Below the pieces are notes generated by a model, which was given only the letters and a program-made list of their open reading frames with translations, ran no database searches and had not been told where the DNA came from. From Helicobacter sp. NHP19-003 (GTDB lineage: Bacteria > Campylobacterota > Campylobacteria > Campylobacterales > Helicobacteraceae): DNA of 64,000 nucleotides. This document shows positions 1 to 9,814 of this stretch, one piece after another; within the stretch, counting starts at the first letter, position 1; each line of letters starts with the position of its first letter. A program made the position numbers and the translations under genes. The stretch lies in the NCBI RefSeq assembly GCF_019703305.1, contig NZ_AP024814.1, forward strand, positions 1,364,001 to 1,428,000, in the 5' to 3' direction.

Positions 1-432
1 AAACGCTACCACAACGCCCTAACCAAGTTAAAGAACTTCAGTGCCCCCACTTTGAGTGTGCAATGTGCGGACTTTGCCCAGGTGTTGTTGGCTTACCCCG
101 ATGACTTTGCCTATTTAGACCCGCCCTACTTCTTAGAGGGGGATTCTAAGATGTTTAGGGGGATTTATCCCATGCGCAACTTCCCCATCCACCATAATGG
201 CTTTGCCCACAACACATTAGCCCAAATGCTTAAAGAGCGTCCGGGACCTTTTATTTTGAGTTACAATGATTGCGCTTTTGTGCGTGAAACCTACAAAGAT
301 TTTAAGATTGTAGAACTTGCTTGGCAATACACGATGGGGCAGGGGGAGACGAGGATGGGTAAAAACCGCTTAGAGCGGGGCGATGAGGGATATGTGAAAA
401 AATCCCATGAGCTTTTGATCATTAAGGAATGA
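1..432 (+). CDS. DNA adenine methylase, D12 class, C-terminal part (runs off the window)
   Basis: C-terminal part of an N6-adenine DNA methyltransferase. The frame is open from the first base of the window, so the TTG at 52 is not a real start and the 5' end lies outside. The visible catalytic motif is DPPYF, about 40 codons into the window; DPPY is motif IV of N6-adenine methylases, where the target adenine is flipped and methylated. FILSYND follows, as expected in the Dam/D12 family, and the basic tail ends in ELLIIKE. Eleven bases after its stop starts an unknown ORF that is probably the matching endonuclease. Target sequence cannot be read from this fragment; GATC is likely for many D12 enzymes, but this is inference. 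Confidence 0.85.
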   Translation, partial: KRYHNALTKLKNFSAPTLSVQCADFAQVLLAYPDDFAYLDPPYFLEGDSKMFRGIYPMRNFPIHHNGFAHNTLAQMLKERPGPFILSYNDCAFVRETYKDFKIVELAWQYTMGQGETRMGKNRLERGDEGYVKKSHELLIIKE

Positions 433-444
433 TCATTAAGGAAT
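417..444. repeat. 14-bp perfect tandem duplication at a methylase/endonuclease junction
   Basis: GATCATTAAGGAAT occurs twice in direct succession (417-430 and 431-444). The first copy carries the end of the methylase gene, the second supplies the AAGGA ribosome binding site and the first bases of the next gene's ATG. Each copy contains one GATC. It looks like a recent duplication that separated the two genes; with one copy they would overlap or be translationally coupled. Confidence 0.9.
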
Positions 445-1072
445 GAGCATGCACATTTCAAAAGTGAAAACAGCCTTCAAAATTGCAGATGTAGAGCTTG
501 TACCCCACAACAGAAGACTTAATTTTAATTACCTTAAAGAATTGAAAGATGAAAACCACAACCCCCTACCCCAAAGCCTTTTGACGAAAAATGTCGCCCG
601 GGTGTATTTGATTGTTGTGGATGGAGTCATTAAAAAAATTGGAGGTTCGCAAGACAAAGGGGGGATTAAGCGCACTTTACACATTTATAGAGACGGGGGC
701 GTGAAAGGACGGCCTAGCATTAGGAGTTTTGGGATTTGGTATTTTCTTTACCACACGATTTTATCGGGCAAAAAAATAGAGTTCTACATGATTTACCAAG
801 ATAATTTTAAAGCTGATGTAAAAGGCTTATTCAGTTTACATGGGGTGCCTGAAGCTTCTATTAACTATAAATTTTTAGAAAATGCGTGTTTGTTGGATCA
901 CCACAAGATGATGGGAGATTACCCCGAGTGGAATGTCCAAGAACAGGGTAAGGATTGGCCCAGCGAGATTAAAGATGCCCACGCCCGCCTTTTACAAAAC
1001 GCCCAAACTAGAAAAAAGAAAGTAAAAAGGGGAGCGGTACAAATCTCTAAAAACACAGAGAGGGGAGATTAA
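443..1072 (+). CDS. Putative restriction endonuclease partner of the adenine methylase
   Basis: 209-residue protein that I do not recognise with certainty. It starts directly after a D12-class methylase in the same direction, the usual place for a type II restriction enzyme. Around residues 53-85 it has VYLIVVDG, KKIGGSQ and KRTLHIYRDG, which loosely resembles the GIY-YIG nuclease pattern (two small-hydrophobic strands, then a basic helix with R); a glutamate in FLENACL near residue 148 could be the metal ligand. The C-terminus is very basic (TRKKKVKRG). GIY-YIG membership is only a guess. Start ATG 443 has an AAGGA site inside the second copy of a 14-bp duplication; ATG 449 is an alternative. 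Confidence 0.5.
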   Translation: MSMHISKVKTAFKIADVELVPHNRRLNFNYLKELKDENHNPLPQSLLTKNVARVYLIVVDGVIKKIGGSQDKGGIKRTLHIYRDGGVKGRPSIRSFGIWYFLYHTILSGKKIEFYMIYQDNFKADVKGLFSLHGVPEASINYKFLENACLLDHHKMMGDYPEWNVQEQGKDWPSEIKDAHARLLQNAQTRKKKVKRGAVQISKNTERGD

Positions 1073-1172
1073 AGCGGAGGTGCGGTGCTGATTTATTCAC
1101 AAGTCTAACCCTTTTGGTTTTTAAACCCTCATATGACTCCTTGCTATGGTCATTATTTTGGCCCTTAACCCC

Positions 1173-1613
1173 TTAGTATTTTACGAGCCTTTGCTGTTTT
1201 AAATCTGCATAATCTGGCATGGCGTAATTGGCAAAAGGCTCTAAAGCGATGCTCCCTCTTTTAGTGAATTTGGCTAGAACTTCTAGGTATTTGGGCTCAA
1301 GCAAGGCGACCAAGTCGTTTAAAATCTTACCCACGCAATCCTCCCCAAACATCCCCTCATTGCGGAAACTGAAAAGATAGAGTTTGAGCGATTTGCTCTC
1401 GACCATTTTAGCCCCTGCAATGTAGTTGATATAAATCGTGGCAAAGTCGGGCTGGGCGGTGATCGGGCATAGGCTCGTGAACTCTGCACTCACTAGACGG
1501 GTGAAAATGTCTAAATTTGGGTGTGGATTAATAAAAGCCTCTAGGAGCGCGGGGTCGTATTTGTCAATGTAGGGGGTCTTAGCCCCTAAGTGGTGCAAGT
1601 TGTAACTAGGCAT
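1173..1613 (-). CDS. queF: NADPH-dependent 7-cyano-7-deazaguanine reductase (queuosine)
   Basis: QueF reduces preQ0 to preQ1, the last step before insertion into tRNA on the queuosine pathway; cytoplasmic. The 146-residue length fits the single-domain bacterial type. Visible signatures: EFTSLCPIT with the nucleophile Cys49, Asp56 seven residues later, and the QueF motif ESKSLKLY at residues 72-79. Odd: where the family has His-Glu (FHEDC), this protein has FGEDC (Gly90-Glu91), so the conserved histidine is missing. The start codon lies inside the end of ileS (8-base overlap), so the two are probably co-transcribed, with queF translation coupled to ileS. Confidence 0.93.
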   Translation of the reverse strand: MPSYNLHHLGAKTPYIDKYDPALLEAFINPHPNLDIFTRLVSAEFTSLCPITAQPDFATIYINYIAGAKMVESKSLKLYLFSFRNEGMFGEDCVGKILNDLVALLEPKYLEVLAKFTKRGSIALEPFANYAMPDYADLKQQRLVKY

Positions 1614-4347
1614 TTAGTACCTCAACACAACGCTGGCAAGGTTCTAGCGCGCTTGGGCTTGTAAATTGCCAACAACGGGGGCATTTGTGCTGGCTGGCCT
1701 TGTAGAGCGTGAAGGCTGGAGTGTCTAAGAGGGCGTTTTCTTGTGGCGGACACACGCTAGACACCATCAGCCACTCGGCGTAATGCTTAAAGCCATCGGG
1801 TTCTTTTAAGTGGATTTCTAGCTCTAAAGAAGTTTTAACTTGTTTGTCTTTTTTAAGGCTATCTAAGGCTTCGCTAAAAAGGGTGCGTAGGTGCAAGGGG
1901 GTTTTGAATTCTTCAAGTAAGGCGTTATTAGGGTGCAACGCGGGCTTTTTCAAGTCAAAGACACTATCCCCACTGAGCGCCACTTCTTTAAACAGAGGGC
2001 TAGCGTGGCTGAAGACTTCTTCAATGGTGTAGGTCAAAACGGGGGCTAGAGTGAAGCTTAATTGGTGCGCTATGTGCAACATCGCTGTTTGTATCCCCCG
2101 TCTTTTGGGGCTGTCTTTGCCATCGCAATACAAGCTGTCCTTGCAAATGTCTAAATAAATGCCGCTGAGTTCATTAGCGATGAAGGCTAAGAGTTTTTGT
2201 AAACCCTTGACAAAGTCGTACGCTTGAAAATGCGCCTGCACTTGGTTAAAGACCTGCGTACTTTGGGCTAAAATCCATGCATCTAGGGGGTTTAGGGGGC
2301 TTAAACTCTCTAAATCTGCCATGTTTGCAAGCAAGAAGCGCAAGGTGTTGCGGATTTTTTTATAGCTCTCGGCGGTTTGTTTAAAGAAAGCATCGCTCAC
2401 ACTTAGGTCGTTTTGATAATCGTTGAGCACTACCCACAAGCGCAAAATGTCGCTGCCATAGGTGTTTAGGATATGCTCCAAGGAGATCACATTGCCCTTA
2501 GACTTACTCATCTTATGCCCCTTCTCATCGACCGTGAAGCCATGCGTCAAAACACCCTTGAAGGGGGCTTTGGAGTGGGCAATACAGCCTAGGAGCAAGG
2601 AACTTTGAAACCACCCCCTGTGCTGGTCGCTCCCCTCAAGCACTACATCGCTTGGGAATAATTTGAGCCGTTCTTCGCACACTGCTTTAAAGGTGCTGCC
2701 GCTGTCAAACCACACATCCAAAATGTGCGTGTTTTTCTCTAACCTAGGGGCTAGGTGCTTGGAGTTTTCGGGCAATAAATCGGCAATGTCCGCCTCCCAC
2801 CACGCATTGCACCCCTTTTTGGCAAAGATGTTTTTAATATGCTCCAAAATGGCGGGCTCAAGCAGAGGTTCTTGGCTCTCTTTGTCTAAGAAAAACGCCA
2901 TCGGTACGCCCCAGCTTCTTTGGCGCGACACACACCAGTCGGGGCGCTGCTCGATCATCGCCCTTAGGCGGTTTTTACCCTGTGGGGGCGCAAATTGCAC
3001 ACCCTCAATCGCCTCTAAAGCGACCTCTCTTAAGGTCTTCTTGCTCCCATCGGGCTGCAAAAAAGGCTCGTCCATGAGGATAAACCATTGCGTGGTCGCC
3101 CGAAATAAAATGGGCTCGTGGCTACGCCAACAGTGGGGATAGGAGTGCGTGATGATGCTGTGGTGCAAGAGGTGCTCGCCGAGCAGCTCTAGGATTTTTG
3201 GCTGGATTTTTAGCACATGCGCACCTAAGAACTCTGGGGGCAACAGCTTTTTATCCAAAATCTCTTGGTCGTAACAGCCCCGATCATCTACGGGCATCAG
3301 CACTTCTAAACCATAATCTAGCCCCAGAAAATAGTCCTCCTCCCCATGCCCGGGGGCGGTGTGCACCGCTCCGCTGCCCTCTTCTAAGCTCACATGTCCA
3401 CCCAGCACCACCAAAGAAGTACGCCCATTTAGCGGGTTCAGTGCTTCTTGCCTTTCCAAAAGATTGCTTTCAAAGCTCCCCACAATCTCGCCTTTTAAAA
3501 TCCCCTTTGCTAAGAGTTTGGGGGCAAGCTCCAAAGCAACGATTTGCCCTGCTGAAGTGATGGCGTAAGTGGTTTTGGGCTTTAGGGCGATGGCGGCATT
3601 GGCGGGCAAGGTCCAAGGCGTGGTGGTCCAAATCACCAAAGAAAAATCTGTCGGGATTTGCTCTACGCTAAAATGCGCCTCTTTGGCTAAAAATGCGGCA
3701 CTCTTAGGGTCTAAATTGAAGGCGACAAAGATGGAATCCGACTGCTTGTCTTGGTACTCCACCTCAGCCTCAGCCAACGCACTTTGGCACGCCCAGCTCC
3801 AGTACACGGGCTTAAAGCGTTGCTTGAGTAGCCCCTTTTGCGCCACGATGCAGAGCATGTCGTAAATGCTCGCCTCAAAAGCGTGCTCTAAAGTTTCATA
3901 GGGGTGGTTATAATCGCCCACCACGCCCAGCTGCAAAAACTCGTCCCTCTGTATGTCAATGAATTTTCTTGCGTGGTTGTAGCAACGGTTGCGGAACTTC
4001 AGAACTTGGCTTTTGTCCTTAAACTCTTTCTCCACTTGTTGCTCGATGGGTAAGCCATGGCAATCCCAACCGGGGGTGTAATCTATGGCGAAGCCTGCAA
4101 AATAGCGGTGTTTCACCACAACATCTTTTAGGATTTTATTTAGGGCATGTCCGATATGCAAATGCCCGTTGGCGTAGGGGGGTCCATCGTGCAGATTAAA
4201 GCTTGCCTGTCCCTTGCGTTTGGCTTGCATGTGTGCATACACGCCCTCCTCCTGCCATTTGGCATAAACTTTTGGGGCGTTTTGGCCCAAATTCGCCCGC
4301 ATGGGGAAAGTGGTTGTGGGTAAAATTAGGGTATCTTTGTAGTCCAT
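1606..4347 (-). CDS. ileS: Isoleucyl-tRNA synthetase
   Basis: Charges tRNA-Ile; class Ia synthetase, cytoplasmic. The 913-residue protein has the HIGH-type motif GHLHIGHALNK near residue 62, the editing domain (GWDCHGLPIE, then the TTTPWTLPAN editing motif around residue 241), the KMSKS loop (GHKMSKSKGN, about residue 611), and a C-terminal zinc knuckle with CPRCW and CQRC. Length and architecture are those of bacterial IleS with zinc tail, the mupirocin-sensitive type in general. Downstream queF overlaps by 8 bases; upstream the S4-domain gene ends two bases before this ATG, so the three form one minus-strand unit. In H. pylori ileS also sits next to an S4-domain gene (recalled, not searched). 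Confidence 0.98.
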   Translation of the reverse strand: MDYKDTLILPTTTFPMRANLGQNAPKVYAKWQEEGVYAHMQAKRKGQASFNLHDGPPYANGHLHIGHALNKILKDVVVKHRYFAGFAIDYTPGWDCHGLPIEQQVEKEFKDKSQVLKFRNRCYNHARKFIDIQRDEFLQLGVVGDYNHPYETLEHAFEASIYDMLCIVAQKGLLKQRFKPVYWSWACQSALAEAEVEYQDKQSDSIFVAFNLDPKSAAFLAKEAHFSVEQIPTDFSLVIWTTTPWTLPANAAIALKPKTTYAITSAGQIVALELAPKLLAKGILKGEIVGSFESNLLERQEALNPLNGRTSLVVLGGHVSLEEGSGAVHTAPGHGEEDYFLGLDYGLEVLMPVDDRGCYDQEILDKKLLPPEFLGAHVLKIQPKILELLGEHLLHHSIITHSYPHCWRSHEPILFRATTQWFILMDEPFLQPDGSKKTLREVALEAIEGVQFAPPQGKNRLRAMIEQRPDWCVSRQRSWGVPMAFFLDKESQEPLLEPAILEHIKNIFAKKGCNAWWEADIADLLPENSKHLAPRLEKNTHILDVWFDSGSTFKAVCEERLKLFPSDVVLEGSDQHRGWFQSSLLLGCIAHSKAPFKGVLTHGFTVDEKGHKMSKSKGNVISLEHILNTYGSDILRLWVVLNDYQNDLSVSDAFFKQTAESYKKIRNTLRFLLANMADLESLSPLNPLDAWILAQSTQVFNQVQAHFQAYDFVKGLQKLLAFIANELSGIYLDICKDSLYCDGKDSPKRRGIQTAMLHIAHQLSFTLAPVLTYTIEEVFSHASPLFKEVALSGDSVFDLKKPALHPNNALLEEFKTPLHLRTLFSEALDSLKKDKQVKTSLELEIHLKEPDGFKHYAEWLMVSSVCPPQENALLDTPAFTLYKASQHKCPRCWQFTSPSALEPCQRCVEVLNA

Positions 4348-4349
4348 GT

Positions 4350-4598
4350 TTAATCCAAACTTTTGATGTATAAGTGGCTTTGGGCTTTGGGGATGGTTTT
4401 TAGACTGGGGATCGCCAAGACCTCGTAGCGTCTGACCTGCTCTAGGTAAGTGATGGTGATGGTGTCCCCGACTTTGACCTCTTTGCTCGGCTTGACCTTC
4501 AGTCCATTCAAGGCGACCACACCTTCGTTTAACATGTCTAGTGCAATGGCACGCCTTTTGGTGATGTTCGTGGCATTTAAAAATTTATCGATACGCAT
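4350..4598 (-). CDS. Small S4-domain RNA-binding protein (Hsp15/HslR-like)
   Basis: 82-residue protein made almost entirely of one S4 RNA-binding domain: MRIDKFLNATNITKRRAIA at the N-terminus, then the GVVALNG and KPSKEVKVGD turns typical of S4/Hsp15 proteins. In other bacteria such proteins bind rRNA or rescue stalled 50S subunits carrying peptidyl-tRNA. Length is close to the RlbA/Hsp15 core without the basic tail of E. coli HslR. It is the first gene of the minus-strand unit ending in ileS and queF. Exact substrate not derivable. Confidence 0.85.
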   Translation of the reverse strand: MRIDKFLNATNITKRRAIALDMLNEGVVALNGLKVKPSKEVKVGDTITITYLEQVRRYEVLAIPSLKTIPKAQSHLYIKSLD

Positions 4599-4675
4599 TT
4601 TCTCATTCTAGCAGGCTGTGGCTAAAAATGGGCTTTTGCGCCCTGTAGAGCATAATAATTTGAAAGGCTTTATGG

Positions 4676-4681
4676 TAAAAT
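4676..4681 (+). promoter_or_regulatory. Candidate -10 box for the FIST gene
   Basis: TGGTAAAAT is an extended -10 element (TAAAAT at 4676-4681) 21 bases before the ATG at 4703, in the 104-base gap between divergent genes. No clear -35, which is normal for Helicobacter sigma-80 promoters. Confidence 0.5.
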
Positions 4682-4702
4682 AGGTGTTTTAGGAGCACTT
4701 GC

Positions 4703-6657
4703 ATGTTATTTAAATGGACTTCTCCAAAAAGAGCCAAAGATACAAGCCCCAAAAGCACTCAACTCACCCTAGCTCCTGCAGATTTGTCTAAAGCACGGCT
4801 GCAGGGCACCCTGCTCTTAGCCTTTGTGCCTGCCAATTTGGATTTTAATGCCATTGTACGCACCCTTGAGAGCCAATTTGGCCATATCCCCGTGCGCTTT
4901 GCAATCCAAACAGCTGGACAAATCGGGGGGTCTAGCACGGACTTTTACAACCTACAGAGCTCTGAACACATCCTACTGCATGTGTTGGGTGAGGATTTGT
5001 TTGAGAGTGTAGAGGTTTTTATGGTGGACACCCTTTGTGCTGACCTACAAAGAGGGCAGATTTCTATGGACTTGCCCACCCGCAAACAAAAACTTAAAGA
5101 GTCGATCGAAAAACAAGTGTCTCCACAAATGCATGTGCGCCCTGCAGACACCTTTATTTTGAGCTACTTCCCGGGGCTCACTGCTTCAGAAAGTTTCTTT
5201 TTAGAGGCCTTTGTCAACGCAGATGTGCCCTTAACCAACCTAGTGGGTGGGAGTGCGGGAGGTAAACTAGACTTCAAAGAAGCGAACTTAGCCCTCAATG
5301 GCAAAATCAGTGCCACAGAGGCGGTGTTGGTGTATTGCAAATTAGCCCCTGGATACAATTACGACATTTTCACCACGCATAATTTTGAAAAAACCCAAAC
5401 TTCTTTTCTGATTGGGGAGTGTAGCCCTGAGTTGCGCATTGTCAAGTCCTTTTTAATCGATAACCAACTAGTGAATGCGGTGGATGCTCTTTGCGCGCAT
5501 TTCCACTGCACCCCAGAGAATCTATCCAAAAGCCTAGAGGGCTACACTTTTGCCGTAGAGGTGGGTAAACAACTTTATATCCGCTCTGTGGGGACATTCA
5601 ACCCCGATAAAAGCATTTTGTTTTTCTGTGATCTGTACTTTGGCGAAACTCTGCACCTTGTCAAGGCCACAAATTTTATTAAAAACACCATGCAAGGCTA
5701 TGCGCAATTTTCTAGGGGGCGCAAGGCTGTGGCGATTTTAGCCAACGACTGTATTTTGCGCCGGGCGAACAACCAGCAGAGTTTGGCGCAATTTAGTGCC
5801 TTTGACACCTGTCCTATCAGCGGGTTTTCCACCTTTGGAGAGGTGTCCGACAACTTGCACCAAAACCAAACCCTCGCGGCGCTGTGTATCTTTGAGGGCA
5901 CACCTAGAAGAAGCGCTTTTAAAGATTTTTTCACCCATTTTAGAGGCACGCTCAACTATTACGAACAGATCAAAGCCAACCGGTTGCAAAAGACCATTGC
6001 CATTAAAAATGCCCTGTTGGAGCAATACCAAGGTTACAACCAAATTGTGGGGGCAAACAACACCTATTAAAGGAAATCGCCCTGAAGGCGACTACCAACA
6101 ATGGGCATGTCAGTGCGGTTAAGCAGGAGGCTTTAAAACTACAAAACTCTATGGCGATGCTTAAAGAACTCTCTAACAGCTTATCGCTCACTGTGAGCAC
6201 CATCGACGGCAACATTGCTAAAGTGTCTGAGGCGCTAAAGAAGATCGATCGGGTGTCTTACCAAACGAACTTACTTGCCCTCAATGCGGCCATTGAGGCA
6301 GCCAGAGCTGGCCAGCACGGTCGTGGCTTTGCTGTGGTCGCCGATGAAGTGGGGAACTTGGCCAATGACGTGCAGCAGAGATTAGAGGAAATCGGGGCAA
6401 CTTTCACTTCCATGAACGAAGCGGTGAAAAAGATCGATGGTTCTTCCAAAGCAGTCTTGGACTCGGCTAATGAGAACAATATGAGTTTAGACGCATTGAG
6501 TAAAGTCATGACAGCTTTGCAAGATCAATCGCAAGAGATGGAGCAAATGGCACAAGAGAGTTTGCAAGATTTGGAGCGCATCCAAGGGCAAATTGAAGAT
6601 ATCAAAGCCCACATCAACGCCAACCAAGATTTAATCTGCAAGCTCAACCTCGCTTAA
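4703..6657 (+). pseudogene. FIST-domain chemoreceptor, split by a frameshift as sequenced
   Basis: Two reading frames look like one gene. 4703-6070 (455 residues) is a FIST_N plus FIST_C sensory module (small-ligand, possibly amino-acid, sensing by family knowledge) with no signal peptide or membrane segment. The next frame is open from 6007 and carries a methyl-accepting chemotaxis signalling domain, including the CheA/CheW-contacting hairpin tip ([20 protein letters not shown] at about 6268-6327) and ending at 6657. A single missing base would join them: adding one G to the G5 run at 6049-6053 (or a T near 6067) gives a continuous protein of about 651 residues, a soluble TlpD-like chemoreceptor with a FIST sensor. 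An internal ATG at 6151 could start the second part alone, but has no good ribosome site. Whether this is phase variation, decay or a sequencing error cannot be told from one sequence. Confidence 0.82.
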
Positions 6658-6698
6658 AAATGCTTTTATAGCTAAGACGCATTAAAGATTTTTTAGGT

Positions 6699-6704
6699 TA
6701 TAAT
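6699..6704 (+). promoter_or_regulatory. -10 box of the str operon (rpsL-rpsG-fusA)
   Basis: Perfect TATAAT in GGTTATAATAA, 40 bases before the rpsL GTG, in the 86-base gap after the chemoreceptor gene. An AT-rich stretch precedes it; no recognisable -35. Confidence 0.75.
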
Positions 6705-6708
6705 AACC

Positions 6709-6737
6709 CCTTTATCATGCAAAAATTACGATAAAGG
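6709..6737 (+). promoter_or_regulatory. Hairpin occluding the rpsL ribosome binding site
   Basis: CCTTTATC (6709-6716) and GATAAAGG (6730-6737) form a perfect 8-bp inverted repeat with a 13-base loop in the 5' leader. The right arm contains the Shine-Dalgarno AAAGGA of rpsL, whose GTG start is at 6744. The structure would hide the ribosome site, so it is a candidate translational operator for autogenous control by an operon protein or for temperature control. Role is inferred. Confidence 0.6.
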
Positions 6738-6743
6738 ACGAGA

Positions 6744-7151
6744 GTGCCAACTATAAACCAGCTCATCAGGAAGGAAAGGAAAAAAATCCTTAAGAAAACC
6801 AAGTCCCCCGCCTTGGTTGAGTGCCCCCAAAGAAGGGGGGTTTGCACACGGGTTTACACCACCACCCCTAAAAAACCTAACTCCGCTCTAAGAAAAGTCG
6901 CCAAAGTCCGTTTGACCAGCAAATTTGAAGTGATCAGCTACATCCCCGGAGAGGGGCATAACTTGCAAGAACACTCCATCGTGCTTGTGCGTGGCGGACG
7001 GGTGAAAGACTTGCCCGGGGTGAAATACCACATCGTGCGTGGTGCGCTAGACACGGCTGGGGTGAATAAACGCACCGTTTCACGCAGTAAGTACGGGGCG
7101 AAAAAAGCCAAAGCCGGAGCTGCAGCCGGGGCTGAAAAGAAGAAAAAGTAA
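6744..7151 (+). CDS. rpsL: 30S ribosomal protein S12
   Basis: Core decoding-centre protein of the 30S subunit. 135 residues; starts with GTG at 6744 giving [14 protein letters not shown], the universal S12 N-terminus. The streptomycin-linked loops are wild type: [11 protein letters not shown] (Lys at the position of E. coli K42/43) and [11 protein letters not shown] (K87/88 region), so no classical rpsL resistance change is visible. A lysine/alanine-rich tail extends the usual C-terminus. First gene of rpsL-rpsG-fusA, 9 bases before rpsG. Confidence 0.98.
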   Translation: MPTINQLIRKERKKILKKTKSPALVECPQRRGVCTRVYTTTPKKPNSALRKVAKVRLTSKFEVISYIPGEGHNLQEHSIVLVRGGRVKDLPGVKYHIVRGALDTAGVNKRTVSRSKYGAKKAKAGAAAGAEKKKK

Positions 7152-7628
<477 letters not shown>

Positions 7629-7638
7629 GGAGCATTAA

Positions 7639-9717
7639 ATGGCACGCAAAACCCCTTTAGAAAAAATTAGAAACATCGGCATCGCCGCCCACATCGATGC
7701 GGGCAAAACCACGACCTCCGAGCGGATTTTGTTTTATACGGGCGTGAGTCACAAAATCGGCGAGGTGCATGACGGGGCCGCCACGATGGACTGGATGGAG
7801 CAAGAGAAAGAAAGAGGGATCACCATCACCTCCGCAGCGACCACTTGCTTTTGGAAAGACCACCAAATCAACTTGATCGACACCCCCGGGCATGTGGATT
7901 TCACCATTGAAGTGGAACGCTCCATGCGTGTGCTAGACGGGGCTGTGGGCGTGTTCTGTTCTGTGGGTGGGGTGCAACCCCAAAGCGAAACCGTGTGGCG
8001 GCAAGCGAATAAATACGGCGTGCCCCGCATTGTATTTGTGAATAAAATGGACCGCATTGGGGCAAATTTCTACAATGTGGAAAACCAAATTCGAGAACGC
8101 CTTAAAGCCAACCCCGTGCCCATCAACATCCCCATCGGGGCAGAGGATACCTTCATCGGTGTGGTTGATTTAGTTGCCATGAAAGCGATCATTTGGAACA
8201 ATGAGGCGATGGGGGCAAAATACGATGTCCAAGAGATTCCTAGCGACTTGCAAGCCAAAGCCCAAGAATACCGCGACAAACTCTTAGAAGCGGTCGCTGA
8301 GCAAGACGAAGCCTTGATGGAAAAATATTTAGCCGGCGAGACACTCAGCGAGGAAGAGATCAAAAAGGGCATTAAAACCGGGTGCTTGAACATGTCCTTA
8401 ATCCCCATGCTCTGTGGCTCTTCCTTTAAAAATAAAGGCGTACAAACTCTCTTAGACGCGGTCATTGACTACCTACCCGCCCCCACAGAAGTTGCCGACA
8501 TTAAGGGCGTGGATCCTAAAAGCGAGGAAGAAGTCCATGTGCAAAGTGGCGATGCGGGGGAATTTGCGGGGCTTGCCTTTAAAATCATGACCGACCCCTT
8601 CGTGGGGCAACTCACCTTTGTGCGGGTGTATCGGGGCAATTTAGAATCGGGCAGTTACATCTACAACTCCACCAAGGACAAAAAAGAACGCGTGGGGCGG
8701 CTCTTAAAAATGCACTCCAACAAACGAGAGGATATTAAAGAGGTCTATGCCGGCGAAATTTGTGCCTTTGTGGGCTTGAAAGACACGCTCACCGGCGACA
8801 CCCTTTGCAGTGAAAAAGACCCCGTGATCTTAGAGCGCATGGAATTTCCTGAACCTGTGATCCACATCGCTGTAGAACCCAAAACCAAGGCTGATCAAGA
8901 AAAAATGGGCGTGGCTTTGGGCAAACTCGCTGAGGAAGACCCCAGCTTTAGGGTGATGACCCAAGAAGAAACGGGGCAAACTCTGATCGGCGGTATGGGC
9001 GAATTGCACCTAGAAATCATCGTGGATCGTTTGAAACGAGAATTTAAGGTGGAGGCAGAGGTAGGCCAACCCCAAGTCGCCTTTAGAGAAACCATTAGAA
9101 GCGCGGTGCAAAAAGAGCACAAATACGCCAAACAATCCGGCGGACGAGGGCAATACGGGCATGTCTTCATCAAGCTTGAGCCCAAAGAACCGGGCACGGG
9201 TTATGAGTTTGTCAATGAGATCAGCGGGGGCGTGATCCCCAAGGAATATATCCCTGCTGTGGATAAGGGCATCCAAGAGGCGATGCAAAGCGGGGTACTT
9301 GCCGGTTATCCTGTCGTGGATTTTAAAGTTACCTTGTATGATGGCAGTTACCACGAAGTGGATTCTTCTGAAATGGCGTTTAAAATCGCTGGCTCTATGG
9401 CGTTTAAAGAGGCCTGCCGTGCAGCCAACCCTGTGCTTTTAGAGCCCATGATGAAGGTGGAAGTGGAAGTGCCCGAAGAGTATATGGGCGATGTGATCGG
9501 GGATTTGAACCGCCGCAGAGGGCAAATCAACGCCATGGACGACCGCTTAGGGCTTAAAATCGTCAATGCCTTTGTGCCCTTAGTGGAAATGTTTGGCTAC
9601 TCCACCGACCTACGCTCTGCCACACAAGGGCGGGGGACTTACTCTATGGAGTTCGACCACTACGGCGAAGTCCCCGCTAACATCGCTAAGGAAATTGTGG
9701 AGAAACGCAAGGGTTAG
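7639..9717 (+). CDS. fusA: Elongation factor G
   Basis: Translocase GTPase of protein synthesis and ribosome recycling. 692 residues, full length. G1 is [10 protein letters not shown] near residue 17, followed by RGITI (switch I), DTPGHVDF (G3) and NKMDRIG (G4); domain IV ends in [16 protein letters not shown]. Third gene of the operon; no tuf gene follows, so EF-Tu must be encoded elsewhere, as in H. pylori. Confidence 0.98.
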   Translation: MARKTPLEKIRNIGIAAHIDAGKTTTSERILFYTGVSHKIGEVHDGAATMDWMEQEKERGITITSAATTCFWKDHQINLIDTPGHVDFTIEVERSMRVLDGAVGVFCSVGGVQPQSETVWRQANKYGVPRIVFVNKMDRIGANFYNVENQIRERLKANPVPINIPIGAEDTFIGVVDLVAMKAIIWNNEAMGAKYDVQEIPSDLQAKAQEYRDKLLEAVAEQDEALMEKYLAGETLSEEEIKKGIKTGCLNMSLIPMLCGSSFKNKGVQTLLDAVIDYLPAPTEVADIKGVDPKSEEEVHVQSGDAGEFAGLAFKIMTDPFVGQLTFVRVYRGNLESGSYIYNSTKDKKERVGRLLKMHSNKREDIKEVYAGEICAFVGLKDTLTGDTLCSEKDPVILERMEFPEPVIHIAVEPKTKADQEKMGVALGKLAEEDPSFRVMTQEETGQTLIGGMGELHLEIIVDRLKREFKVEAEVGQPQVAFRETIRSAVQKEHKYAKQSGGRGQYGHVFIKLEPKEPGTGYEFVNEISGGVIPKEYIPAVDKGIQEAMQSGVLAGYPVVDFKVTLYDGSYHEVDSSEMAFKIAGSMAFKEACRAANPVLLEPMMKVEVEVPEEYMGDVIGDLNRRRGQINAMDDRLGLKIVNAFVPLVEMFGYSTDLRSATQGRGTYSMEFDHYGEVPANIAKEIVEKRKG

Positions 9718-9754
9718 AAACATCAAGACAAAATCTATAAAATTATATAAAATA

Positions 9755-9771
9755 CTATAAGTTTTTTATAG
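9755..9771 (+). terminator. Weak hairpin after fusA
   Basis: CTATAA (9755-9760) and TTATAG (9766-9771) pair around a GTTTT loop 38 bases after the fusA stop. The stem is AT-rich and weak. It could aid termination, or be the left edge of the mobile element remnant that follows, because the same TTTTATAGG words recur near its right end. Confidence 0.3.
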
Positions 9772-9814
9772 GTTTATTCTTGCCACAAAAGCCCGAAATT
9801 TTGCTAAAAAATAG

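Noticed and set aside
2663-3865. Several plus-strand frames of 69-159 codons opposite ileS
   Set aside because: Antisense shadows of a fully conserved synthetase gene, with no family resemblance.
6744-7151. Streptomycin-resistance substitution in S12
   Set aside because: Both resistance-linked loops have the wild-type lysines.
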